64,000 nt of DNA from Gemmatimonadota bacterium (lineage in GTDB: Bacteria > Gemmatimonadota > Gemmatimonadetes > Gemmatimonadales > GWC2-71-9): assembly GCA_025357945.1 (NCBI GenBank), contig JANYLJ010000003.1, positions 50,014 through 114,013 of the forward strand, written 5' to 3'. The translations under genes and the position numbers were made by a program. Numbering within the stretch: position 1 is the stretch's first letter; every line of letters begins with the position of its first letter. Positions 18,735-26,684 of the stretch are shown here, one piece after another. A model generated the notes under the pieces. That model saw only the letters and a program-made list of their open reading frames with translations, was not told the DNA's origin and made no database searches.

Positions 18735-19288
18735 CTGAAACATTGACCGTGGGTGGTGGCTGCTTCTGGTGCCTGGAAGCGGTGTTCGAGCGGCTTCAGG
18801 GAGTCGAGCGCGTCGTGTCCGGGTACGCCGGTGGCCGGATCCCGAATCCGACCTACGAACGCGTGTGTGCCGGTGACACGGGCCACGCCGAAGTGACCCA
18901 GATCACCTTCGACCCGGCGCAGATCACTGCGCGCGACCTGCTCGAACTCTTCTTCGCGTTCCACGATCCGACCACACTGAACGCCCAAGGTCCCGACACG
19001 GGCAGCCAGTATCGTTCGATCATCCTCAGCAACTCGCCGGCGCAGGAGTCCGTGGCGCGGGAGGTCATCGCGGAGCTTGAGCGCGACGACACCTTCGCGG
19101 TACCGATCGTGACCGAGGTCACGCCGCTCGACGTCTTCTGGCCGGCTGACGCCTACCACCAGCAGTATTTCCAGCGGAACCCCGCGAAGGCATATTGCGC
19201 GGCAATGATTGCTCCGAAGGTGGCCAAGCTGCGCCGCAGCTACGCCGCGCGTCTCAAGCCGGAGCCGGCCCAGGGGAGAGACGCGTGA
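18731..19288 (+). CDS. msrA: Peptide-methionine (S)-S-oxide reductase MsrA
   Basis: A 185-residue enzyme that repairs the S epimer of oxidised methionine. The active-site motif GGGCFWC places catalytic Cys at residue 11. YAGGRIPNPTYERVCAGDTGHAEV and FHDPTTLNAQGPDTGSQYRS are split parts of the conserved core. A Cys near residue 158 (KAYCAAM) may resolve the intermediate. It overlaps the DUF5829-like gene by ATGA and the signal peptidase gene by GTGA. Confidence 0.96.
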   Translation: MTETLTVGGGCFWCLEAVFERLQGVERVVSGYAGGRIPNPTYERVCAGDTGHAEVTQITFDPAQITARDLLELFFAFHDPTTLNAQGPDTGSQYRSIILSNSPAQESVAREVIAELERDDTFAVPIVTEVTPLDVFWPADAYHQQYFQRNPAKAYCAAMIAPKVAKLRRSYAARLKPEPAQGRDA

Positions 19289-20013
19289 CCGCACCGAAGA
19301 CGACCGGGATGGCGAAGGCGAAGAAGACCACCCTCGAGTGGATCCGCGCCGCGGCGTGGGCCGTCGGCATCTGGTTGCTGCTCAGCACCTTCCTGGTGCA
19401 GGCGTACTTCATCCCCTCGCCGAGCATGGAAACCACGCTGATGGTGGGCGACGTGCTGTTCGTGAACAAGTTTCTCTTTGGCGCCAAGATTCCGTTGCTC
19501 AAGGCCCACCTGCCGGCGATTCGCCAGCCGCACCACGGCGACATCGTGGTGTTCATCTCGCCGATCGAGGACTCGATCCTGGTCAAGCGGCTGATCGGCC
19601 TGCCGGGTGACACGCTGCAGATGCGAGCCGCCGTGATGTACCGCAACGGCCAGGTGCTCGAGGAGCCGTATGCCCAGGCGACGATGCCGCCGGAATACTC
19701 GCTCGGCGCGGATTCGCTGACACGCGGCCAGATGCGGGCGCTGCAGTTGCCGCATTACATCGGCCCGGACCCGGGACATTACGTTCCCGATGTCCACGAT
19801 TGGGGTCCGCTCGTGGTGCCGCGCGATTCGTTGTGGATGATGGGTGACAATCGCGACATGTCGCGCGACGCCCGCTTCTGGGGCTTCGTTCCCCGCGGCA
19901 ACGTGCGCGGCACGCCGGTGATCATCTACTACAGCTGGGATGCGGGAAGCTACCGGCCGCTGCCGTTCTTCACCGCAACGAGGTGGGGCAGGATCTTTCA
20001 TATTCCGAAATAG
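19285..20013 (+). CDS. lepB: Signal peptidase I
   Basis: A 242-residue membrane protease that removes signal peptides. One N-terminal helix (about 20-41) is followed by FIPSPSMETTL with catalytic Ser47, and by ILVKRLIGLPGDTLQ with catalytic Lys101. MMGDNRDMSRDARFWGFVP is the conserved C-terminal box. GTG 19285 overlaps the msrA stop; ATG 19309 is an alternative start. It ends the coupled run starting at the dioxygenase. Confidence 0.95.
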   Translation: MTAPKTTGMAKAKKTTLEWIRAAAWAVGIWLLLSTFLVQAYFIPSPSMETTLMVGDVLFVNKFLFGAKIPLLKAHLPAIRQPHHGDIVVFISPIEDSILVKRLIGLPGDTLQMRAAVMYRNGQVLEEPYAQATMPPEYSLGADSLTRGQMRALQLPHYIGPDPGHYVPDVHDWGPLVVPRDSLWMMGDNRDMSRDARFWGFVPRGNVRGTPVIIYYSWDAGSYRPLPFFTATRWGRIFHIPK

Positions 20014-20169
20014 CGAGGCACGTGGTCGCCAGCAGTAGCGTCCGGCCGCAGCGGCCGTATCTTCTCCTCAGGACGCCCGCCGATTCTCCGGGCGATACCT
20101 CGGTCTCACCGGTACCTTCTGTCACGTGCCGGGGCATTACGACCCGGCAGACTCGACGAGGATGGATCC

Positions 20170-20583
20170 ATGTCCCCTCTGGTTCGGCGGGTTATCGCGG
20201 TGATCATCGGCTGTGCCGTCGCGATCGGCATCGTGCGGCTGCTTGAGCAGCTGGCCCACCAGGTGACCATGCCGGCCGGGCTCGATCCCACCAATATCGG
20301 TCAGGTCAAGCTTGCGCTCGAACGCGGTGAGTTCCCGCTCGCCTCGCTGGCGCTGGTGTTGTGCGGCTGGTTGCTCGCCGCCTATGCCGGCAGCCGGATC
20401 GCCGCGCGAATCGGCCAGGCCCGGATCGCCTCGCTCGCCTTCACGGTGATCTTCACGGCCGTGATCATCCATGACCTGACGGCGTTGCCACACCCGACCT
20501 GGATGTGGATCGGCGGCGCGCTCGGTGTGCCACTCGTCGCCCTCGGTGCCGCGGGCGAGACCATCACCGTTCGAGGCCTCTGA
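20170..20583 (+). CDS. Small four-helix membrane protein, unrecognised
   Basis: A 137-residue hydrophobic protein with about four helices (residues 5-22, 55-75, 88-102, 110-130). GAGG precedes the start by about ten bases. No domain was recognised. The 156 bases upstream (20014-20169) contain only a weak GGCCG/CGGCC dyad. It could be an independent transcript. Function unknown. Confidence 0.7.
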   Translation: MSPLVRRVIAVIIGCAVAIGIVRLLEQLAHQVTMPAGLDPTNIGQVKLALERGEFPLASLALVLCGWLLAAYAGSRIAARIGQARIASLAFTVIFTAVIIHDLTALPHPTWMWIGGALGVPLVALGAAGETITVRGL

Positions 20584-20653
20584 GGACGGCCAGCCGCACG
20601 CGGCGCACGGGATGGTGAACGAGTTCACGATTCAGTAGTCTTCTCTCCAGCCT

Positions 20654-20992
20654 ATGCACATCCTTCGCGTCGTTGTGCTCACCTGGTTACTCACCGACGG
20701 CGGAGCGGTGCTGGGCTGGGCGCTCGGGAAGCAGTTCGGCCGCCAGCAGCTCTTTCTGGGCGGCATCGCGCTCGGGACGCTGGCGATCCTGCTCGCCATC
20801 AAGCTGCTGGTTCGCCTGGCGTGGCTTGACCCCGAACGACGGCGCGGCGGCTCCATCGGGGGGCTCTGTGCCTTCGCGCTCGCGGCACCAATCGCGGCGA
20901 TGAACATGGACACGCCCCTCGTGCCGTTGGTGGTGATGGTGCTCGTCGGACTCGGCGTGATCGCCGGTGCGGGCCCCAGCGCAGTGCAGTAG
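20654..20992 (+). CDS. Small membrane protein, unrecognised
   Basis: A 112-residue protein with three likely membrane helices separated by a charged DPERRRGG loop. No family was recognised and the ribosome site is weak. It is flanked by another small membrane protein and a TauE/SafE exporter on the same strand, with 18 bases to the latter, so cotranscription with the exporter is likely. Confidence 0.62.
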   Translation: MHILRVVVLTWLLTDGGAVLGWALGKQFGRQQLFLGGIALGTLAILLAIKLLVRLAWLDPERRRGGSIGGLCAFALAAPIAAMNMDTPLVPLVVMVLVGLGVIAGAGPSAVQ

Positions 20993-21010
20993 ACGCAGCT
21001 ACGGCTTCCC

Positions 21011-21748
21011 ATGGATCACCCGCTTCCCGGTGCGCTGCTGATCTTCCTGGCCGCGCTGTTGTACAGCGCGGTGGGCCACGCCGGCGGGTCGGGGTACCTC
21101 GCCGTCATGTCGTTGCTCGGCACAACGCCGGCCATGATGCGACCCACGGCGCTGACCCTGAACGTCGCGGTCGCCGCCATTGGCACGGTGCAGTTCGCGC
21201 GCGCCGGATATTTTCGCTGGTCGCTCTTCTGGCCGTTCGCCATCGGCTCCATTCCTGCCGCCTACATCGGCGGCCGCCTCGCCTTGCCGGGCGCGGCGTA
21301 CCGCGTCGTCGTCGGTGTGCTGCTGCTGCTTTCCGCGGTGCGCTTCGTCGTCACGCTGCAGGCGCCGGATCAGGTCAGGCGCAACATCCCGGTGCCACTG
21401 GCACTCGCGATCGGTATCGCACTCGGCTTCCTGGCGGGTCTCACTGGCGTCGGCGGCGGAATCTTCCTCAGCCCGATGCTGCTGCTCGGCGGCTGGGCGG
21501 ATCTCCGCACCACGGCGGCGACGTCGGTGGCATTTATTCTCGTAAATTCTGCGGCAGGCTTGCTGGGACAACACGCGGCACTCAGCGTGGTGCGCGACGT
21601 CGCGCCAATCTGGGCGGTCGCGGCGGTCGTCGGCGGCGCCCTCGGTTCGTATCTCGGTAGCAGGCGGTTACCGACTCCCGCGTTGCGCGGCGTGCTGGCG
21701 GTGGTGCTGGTGGCGGCGGGGTTGAAACTCGTGATACCGCAATGGTGA
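21011..21748 (+). CDS. TauE/SafE family (sulfite exporter-like) membrane protein
   Basis: A 245-residue transporter with about eight helices in two halves. The duplicated signatures are SAVGHAGGSGYLAVMSLLG and GFLAGLTGVGGGIFLSPML, the G-rich cores of the TauE/SafE family (PF01925). Related proteins export sulfite, sulfoacetate or other organic anions. Substrate unknown here. It is convergent with ada; a GA/TC repeat fills the gap. Confidence 0.88.
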   Translation: MDHPLPGALLIFLAALLYSAVGHAGGSGYLAVMSLLGTTPAMMRPTALTLNVAVAAIGTVQFARAGYFRWSLFWPFAIGSIPAAYIGGRLALPGAAYRVVVGVLLLLSAVRFVVTLQAPDQVRRNIPVPLALAIGIALGFLAGLTGVGGGIFLSPMLLLGGWADLRTTAATSVAFILVNSAAGLLGQHAALSVVRDVAPIWAVAAVVGGALGSYLGSRRLPTPALRGVLAVVLVAAGLKLVIPQW

Positions 21749-21786
21749 CGAGACGCACGTCTCTCGTCGCTCGTCTCTCGTCGTCA
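21746..21786. repeat. GA/TC inverted repeat copy 2 (short)
   Basis: TGACGAGACG (21746-21755) faces CGTCTCTCGTCGCTCGTC and the rest of a TC array up to 21786 in inverted orientation, with almost no loop. It sits between convergent genes and overlaps both 3' ends. It may work as a bidirectional terminator. Confidence 0.65.
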
Positions 21787-22836
21787 GACCTTCACTCCCT
21801 CCACTTCCAGCAGCCTCACCTTGCGCCAGAGCCCGCCGCCGTAGCCCCCGAGTTTGCCGCCGGTGTTCACCACGCGATGGCACGGAACTACGATTGGCAG
21901 CCGGTTCTTGCCGTTGGCGCTGCCCACCGCACGAACCGCCTTCGGATTGTTGACGGCGCGCGCCACGTCGGCATACGAACAGGTCGTGCCATACGGAATG
22001 GCGCGGAGCGCGTGCCACACCGCCAGTTGGAACGGTGAGCCGCGCAACACCAGTGGCGTGGTGAAGTCGCGCCGCTTGGCGTCGAAATACTCTTCCAATT
22101 CACCGAACAACTGCACGAGATGAGGATGTGAGCCGGCGAGCACCGGCCCATGAAACCAGCGCCGGAGCGTCGGTGCCTGTCGTTCCATTCGGGCAATGTC
22201 GCCAAACTCGAGCAACACCACGCCTTCGTCCACCGCCGCGGCCACCATCGTGCCGAGCGGCGAGTTCCACGTCGCTGCGATCACCGGCTCACCGCCGCGG
22301 GCGCGTCCGGGCGGCGCGCCTACCAATCGGGAGAACGCCTCGCGAAATCCACTGTGCGATTCCCAGGCAGAGTCGATGATGACCCGGTCGAGGGGTGCCC
22401 CGTCGCGGAGGCGATGCTGCGCCGCGGCGAGACGCCGCGCGCGCACCCAGGCATGAAAGGTCATGCCGTACTCGCGGCGACAGTGACGCCGAACGCGCAC
22501 GGAGTCGAAACCCTGTGCCGCAATCTGGTTGTCGCTGAGCCGGGCGCTACCGGCGCTGTCCACCACACCCACCAGCCGCGGCCACCATTCCGGCTCGGCG
22601 GCCTGTTGATCTGGTTTGCAGCGGAGGCAGGGACGGAACCCCGCTGCGGACGCGGCGTCGAGTGTCGCGAAGAACTCGAGGTTTTCCGGTCGGGCGGGGC
22701 GCGACGGGCAGCTGGGGCGGCAGGCGATCCCGGTCGTCCGGACCGCGACGATGAACAGCCCGTCCCATTCGGCGTCACGTCGGGAGACGGCGCCGAGGAG
22801 GGTACGGCGGGATGGCAAGCGATTCACGGTTTGCAT
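21784..22836 (-). CDS. ada: Ada: methylated-DNA repair methyltransferase and activator
   Basis: A 350-residue full-length Ada. The N-terminal zinc domain has Cys39, Cys43, Cys70 and Cys73 (CRPSC and CLRC), with Cys39 as methylphosphotriester acceptor. An AraC-type HTH follows (about 85-170: VRVRRHCRREYGMTFHAWVR). The C-terminal O6-methylguanine methyltransferase ends in VVPCHRVV with acceptor Cys319. Methylation of the N-terminal Cys turns Ada into an activator of its own gene in known systems. It stands alone, convergent with the TauE gene. Confidence 0.95.
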   Translation of the reverse strand: MQTVNRLPSRRTLLGAVSRRDAEWDGLFIVAVRTTGIACRPSCPSRPARPENLEFFATLDAASAAGFRPCLRCKPDQQAAEPEWWPRLVGVVDSAGSARLSDNQIAAQGFDSVRVRRHCRREYGMTFHAWVRARRLAAAQHRLRDGAPLDRVIIDSAWESHSGFREAFSRLVGAPPGRARGGEPVIAATWNSPLGTMVAAAVDEGVVLLEFGDIARMERQAPTLRRWFHGPVLAGSHPHLVQLFGELEEYFDAKRRDFTTPLVLRGSPFQLAVWHALRAIPYGTTCSYADVARAVNNPKAVRAVGSANGKNRLPIVVPCHRVVNTGGKLGGYGGGLWRKVRLLEVEGVKV

Positions 22837-22935
22837 GGCTGGCAGTCTAGCGGGCCTCGCGGATCGGTTGCCACCGAGGATTGGACGTCGATTCGCTATG
22901 TCCGACCCGCTCTGACGACGCGATACCGTGACGCG

Positions 22936-23430
22936 CTACTGCCCGATCATGAAATCCTGGGACATCTGGAACTTGCCGTTCAGGAAGACGTCTGCCTGGT
23001 ACGTGCCCTTGGTCCACTTTTTGTTGGTGCCGAACCGCAGCCCGACGTAGCTGAATCCGGTCGTATCCGGTGCCGCGGCCTTGGCGCCGGTCGAATCAAT
23101 CGTGGTGGTCTTCAGGCGTATCCGGGCACCGACATCGGCACCGGCCGTGAGATATTGGCCGCGGACCGAGATCAGGACGGAATCGCCCTGGTTGAACCGC
23201 TGCGACGGCCCCCCGAAAATCATGGCGTTCCGGTCGAGCCCGTGGCCGATCTCGAACCCGGTGACGTGGGCCAGTTTCGGTTGGTCGGCGAGCGCCGTTC
23301 CGGTCCCGCCGGATGCCAGCGCGGCGGCTGTCGCGTTGTCAAAGTCGGAGCGCCGGGCGCCCTTCCTGCCGCAGGCGGTCAGGGCGGTCAGGGCGAGCAT
23401 GGCAATCGTGGCACGTCGCATCGTCGGCAT
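22936..23430 (-). CDS. Lipoprotein, unrecognised
   Basis: A 164-residue protein. The start ATG at 23430 gives a signal with lipobox ALTAC (Cys20); ATG 23421 is equally possible. The mature part is rich in short beta segments (DSVLISVRGQYLTAGADVGA, GLRFGTNKKWTKGTY) and ends in a strand with a Phe. It may be an immunoglobulin-like periplasmic protein. It lies upstream of, and divergent from, the propeller lipoprotein gene. Function unknown. Confidence 0.7.
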   Translation of the reverse strand: MPTMRRATIAMLALTALTACGRKGARRSDFDNATAAALASGGTGTALADQPKLAHVTGFEIGHGLDRNAMIFGGPSQRFNQGDSVLISVRGQYLTAGADVGARIRLKTTTIDSTGAKAAAPDTTGFSYVGLRFGTNKKWTKGTYQADVFLNGKFQMSQDFMIGQ

Positions 23431-23561
23431 CTGGGTCGGAGTTCGCGGGAGCCGATGGTGGCTCCCCGTCGAGGAAGCTATATGGGGGAGGCCGGATGGC
23501 AATAAGAATCGTCGTGGCCGGCGTGGCGGGCAGGGCTCACCGCCCACAGGTAGCTTCCCTC

Positions 23562-25289
23562 GTGCGCCGATATCTCCTCTTCTCCTCACTCTGCCTCTCT
23601 GCCTGCCTGGCCGACCCGATCGGGCAATCGGCGTTGGTGCCGTCGTCGGTCACCTCGCTTGTGGTGGTCCGGAACGGGCGGACCAATGTGTCGTTGCTTG
23701 CGGCGTGGGCTCTGGCGCCGAACCGCGCCTGGGCGGCCGGTCAGGACGGCGTGGTTCTGGCGTGGAACGGCACCGACTGGCGCGTCGAGAGCACACCGAC
23801 TCAGGAAACCCTCACCGGCGTCTGGGCGGCCGACACCGACGATGTATACGCCAGCGCCAGCAACGGCGTGCTGTTGCATCGAACGGCCGGTGGCACTTGG
23901 ATCCAGGATTCGAGCGGCACGAGGAACACGCTGCTCGAGGTGTGGGGTCTCGATCGGGATCGGATCTGGGCGCTGGGGACGAGCGGTACGATTCTCCGAC
24001 ATTCCGCGGCGGGCTGGCGGCCGATGTCGGTGCCGCTCCCGGCCGAACTCTGGGGGATCTGGGGTAGCTCGGAAGCTGCGCTGGTCGCGGTTGGTCAGAA
24101 CGGTGTGTTGCTGGAGTGTTGCGACGGCGGCGTGTGGCACAGCGTGGCATCGCCGACCACGACCGGGTTGTTCGGTGTTGCTGGTGACGGCGCCGGTCGA
24201 ATTGTCGCGGTCGGCGCTGGCGGCACGATCGTGCTGCGCGACAACGGCGTCTGGCGCACGGTGACATCGCCAACAGCCGTGAATCTCTTCGGCGTATGGA
24301 GCGATGGTCCCGGACGTTTCGTTGCGGTCGGTGACGGTGGCCGGATCCTCAGCGGCGACGGCGTCAACTGGAGCGTGATGCCGGCCGATGGGGCGCACGA
24401 AAACCTGCGCGCCATTGTCGCGGCTGGCGGACGACACTTCGCAGCCGGCTGGTACGGCACCATCCTCGATGACGCCGGCGGCCGCTGGCATCCGACGCTC
24501 GACGGTGCTGTGCTCTATGATGTGCACGCACCGGCCGACGGCCCGGCGATCGCGATCGGCTCGGGCGGCCTCGCCTTCCAGCGCATCGGCGCGTCGTGGC
24601 AGAACTACGTGTTACCGACCAGTACGTCGCTGTACGGCATCGCGGGACCGTCAGCGCGGGCACGACTCGTGGTCGGCGACAGCGGCACGATCCTCCGATT
24701 CGATGGCAGCAGCTGGCATCGCGAGGCCTCGCCCTACAGTGGCCTGCTCCGCGCCGTGTGGTGGTCGCCGGACGCTCGAGCGATGATCGTTGGCAACGAG
24801 GGCACGGCGTTGGCCTGGGACGGCGCGGCCTGGCATGCCACGACCACGCATTCGAAGGCGTTCCTGCGCCACGTCTGGGGTAGCGAATGGGCCGATGTCT
24901 GGGCCGTCGGCGACAGCGGCACCGTGTTGCGCTACGACGGCCTGGCCTGGCACGTCCTCGACGCACCCACCACGCAGCTCTTGCGCGGTGTGTGGGGGCG
25001 GACCCCGCGCGACGTCTGGGTGGTTGGCGATTCCGGGACGGCGCTGCACTGGGACGGGCGTGGGTGGCAGACGCTCCCGCGGCCGAGCACCAATGCCTTG
25101 CGGGCGGTGCGCGGCATCGGCAGCGACATCTACGCCATCGGTGGCGACGGCCGGGCGTGGCGGTGGAACGGCACTGCCTGGACCGAATTCGCCACGGGAC
25201 TACCGATTCTGTTGGTGGGAATGGCTGTCGACGGCGCCGGGTTCGTCGCGGTGGGGGACCTCAGCATCATCGTTCAGTCGAGGCCGTAA
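23562..25289 (+). CDS. Exported beta-propeller repeat lipoprotein
   Basis: A 575-residue protein. GTG 23562 gives a signal with lipobox CLSAC (Cys13); ATG 23496 in frame is an alternative. The whole mature protein is built from roughly 12 to 13 repeats of about 40 residues with the pattern VWAVGDSGTVLRYDG followed by W-x-x-L/V (for example ADVWAVGDSGTVLRYDGLAW, RDVWVVGDSGTALHWDGRGW). Such repeats form one or two beta-propellers and occur in secreted proteins. Ligand unknown. Confidence 0.78.
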   Translation: MRRYLLFSSLCLSACLADPIGQSALVPSSVTSLVVVRNGRTNVSLLAAWALAPNRAWAAGQDGVVLAWNGTDWRVESTPTQETLTGVWAADTDDVYASASNGVLLHRTAGGTWIQDSSGTRNTLLEVWGLDRDRIWALGTSGTILRHSAAGWRPMSVPLPAELWGIWGSSEAALVAVGQNGVLLECCDGGVWHSVASPTTTGLFGVAGDGAGRIVAVGAGGTIVLRDNGVWRTVTSPTAVNLFGVWSDGPGRFVAVGDGGRILSGDGVNWSVMPADGAHENLRAIVAAGGRHFAAGWYGTILDDAGGRWHPTLDGAVLYDVHAPADGPAIAIGSGGLAFQRIGASWQNYVLPTSTSLYGIAGPSARARLVVGDSGTILRFDGSSWHREASPYSGLLRAVWWSPDARAMIVGNEGTALAWDGAAWHATTTHSKAFLRHVWGSEWADVWAVGDSGTVLRYDGLAWHVLDAPTTQLLRGVWGRTPRDVWVVGDSGTALHWDGRGWQTLPRPSTNALRAVRGIGSDIYAIGGDGRAWRWNGTAWTEFATGLPILLVGMAVDGAGFVAVGDLSIIVQSRP

Positions 25290-25290
25290 C

Positions 25291-25388
25291 AGGGAGAGAC
25301 GAGAGACGAGAGACGAGAACAGCACCCGGTTGCGCTTTGTTTCGCACGTGACGACGCTCGAAACGTCTCTCGTCTCTCGTCTCTCGTT
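25291..25388. repeat. GA/TC inverted repeat copy 3
   Basis: The left array GAGAGACGAGAGACGAGAG (25293 onward) and the right array CGTCTCTCGTCTCTCGTC (25364-25388) enclose a spacer of about 45 bases. It lies between the convergent propeller lipoprotein and thrE-like genes and touches the stop codon of the latter. Confidence 0.8.
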
Positions 25389-26474
25389 CTACTTCGCTCG
25401 CCGCTCCGCCGTAGCCACGCGGGCCAGCAGCTTTCGTCTCGGCGACACCACGTTGGCGATCAGGATTCCCGCCACCAGCGACACCGCGATCAGCACCATC
25501 CGAAACGCGCTCTCGACGCCGACGGTCACGTTGCGGTCCAGCAGGGATGCGAGCGAGCTGAGTCCCACGCTTCCCAGCACGAGCAGCAGCAGCCCGGGCA
25601 CCAGGGTGATCTGTGACGGGCGGTTGGTCAGGCGGGCGTACCAGTTGCTGCCGACGCCGGTCATCAGGCCGCCCACGAACGCGCCGAGTTCGGGGCCGAA
25701 GGCGTTCGAGCCAACGCGGGCGCCTGCGAACGCGACGATCCCGGCGAGCACGACCCAGGGCACGTCCCGTGGCTCGGCCTTGAGCAGGACGGCAAAGCCA
25801 AGCGGCGACATCAGCAGCGAGAGCAGCAGCGTCCAACCCGGCAGCTCGATCGTGGCACTCGAGTGCGGTGTGCCCATCGCGAGCGCGGCGGTCTTGGCGC
25901 CGAGGGCGATACCGAACGCGATGCCGAGCAGCAGCACCAGGGCACCCATGAATCGCGCCGTGCCGGATGCGAGGTGACGCGTCGAGAGTTCGGTCATGGC
26001 GGTCGTCAGCATCAATCCGGGGATCAGTACGATCACGCCGGACAGCGTCACCAGAAAGACCGACACCGGAAATCCGGTCGTCGCAATCACCGCGGCGAGC
26101 ACCGATGCCACAAACGCCGCGAGCGGCTCGAACACGCGTTCGAGGGCGGCGTGCCGCCGGGTGACCAGCGCGAGGGCACCGATGACAAGTCCGATCGCGG
26201 TTGACGCCACGATCTCATGCCATCCGCCGCCCAGAAAGCGTGCGGCGCCGCCCGAGACAATGCCGAACGCGATCGTCCGCACCAGCGCGCCGTATCGTGG
26301 CGGTGCCGCTTCGATCTGGTCGATGCGGGTCGAGCCTTCGCCCGGCGTGATCTGGGCGTTGAGTACCTCGCGGGTGACGAGGTCCACGCCGGCGAGCTTG
26401 CCGAGGTCCGATTCCGCCGGCTCGACGCGGATCATGAAAGTGCGCTGGTCGTCCTGCGCGCCGAATGAGGCCAT
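25389..26474 (-). CDS. Threonine/serine exporter family protein (ThrE-like), main part
   Basis: A 361-residue membrane protein with about ten helices that starts inside the usual N-terminal domain: ASFGAQDDQRTFMIRVEPAE is an internal block in relatives. The membrane part contains FLVTLSGVIVLIPGLMLTTA, typical of ThrE/PF06738 followed by PF12821. The first about 50 expected residues lie in another frame just upstream (see the fragment at 26494-26649). Removing one base near 26495 gives an intact 419-residue protein. Either the gene is broken, it uses a frameshift, or one base is a sequence error. Predicted role: amino acid export. Confidence 0.8.
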   Translation of the reverse strand: MASFGAQDDQRTFMIRVEPAESDLGKLAGVDLVTREVLNAQITPGEGSTRIDQIEAAPPRYGALVRTIAFGIVSGGAARFLGGGWHEIVASTAIGLVIGALALVTRRHAALERVFEPLAAFVASVLAAVIATTGFPVSVFLVTLSGVIVLIPGLMLTTAMTELSTRHLASGTARFMGALVLLLGIAFGIALGAKTAALAMGTPHSSATIELPGWTLLLSLLMSPLGFAVLLKAEPRDVPWVVLAGIVAFAGARVGSNAFGPELGAFVGGLMTGVGSNWYARLTNRPSQITLVPGLLLLVLGSVGLSSLASLLDRNVTVGVESAFRMVLIAVSLVAGILIANVVSPRRKLLARVATAERRAK

Positions 26475-26493
26475 GATCGACGTGGGCGTCGAG

Positions 26494-26649
26494 AAAGAAC
26501 TGGGCTTCGAGTCCCAATTGATCGCTGGCGAGCTCGAGAGCCTCTTCCAGACGGTGGGCGGCGTAGCCCGAGGTATGCAGGGCGCGGCCGAGACGGAGGA
26601 TGAAGGCGATGCGGGGGTCGCGTGGTGGATTTTCCGGGGCCGACGTCAT
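26494..26649 (-). pseudogene. Displaced N-terminal segment of the ThrE-like gene
   Basis: From ATG 26649 the frame encodes about 52 residues that belong to the ThrE-type N-terminal domain: FILRLGRALHTSGYAAHRLE and LEAQFF. The frame then diverges at a TTCTTTCTC run; skipping one T restores FFSTPTSIMASFG, which joins the 25389-26474 frame. The start lies 35 bases from the divergent M48 gene. Confidence 0.7.
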
Positions 26650-26684
26650 TACAGATGATAACGTTCACCATGGAGAAAGCCCCG

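Noticed and set aside
22150..23505. 451-residue plus-strand open frame
   Set aside because: It lies opposite ada and the lipoprotein gene, both of which have clear family or signal-peptide evidence.
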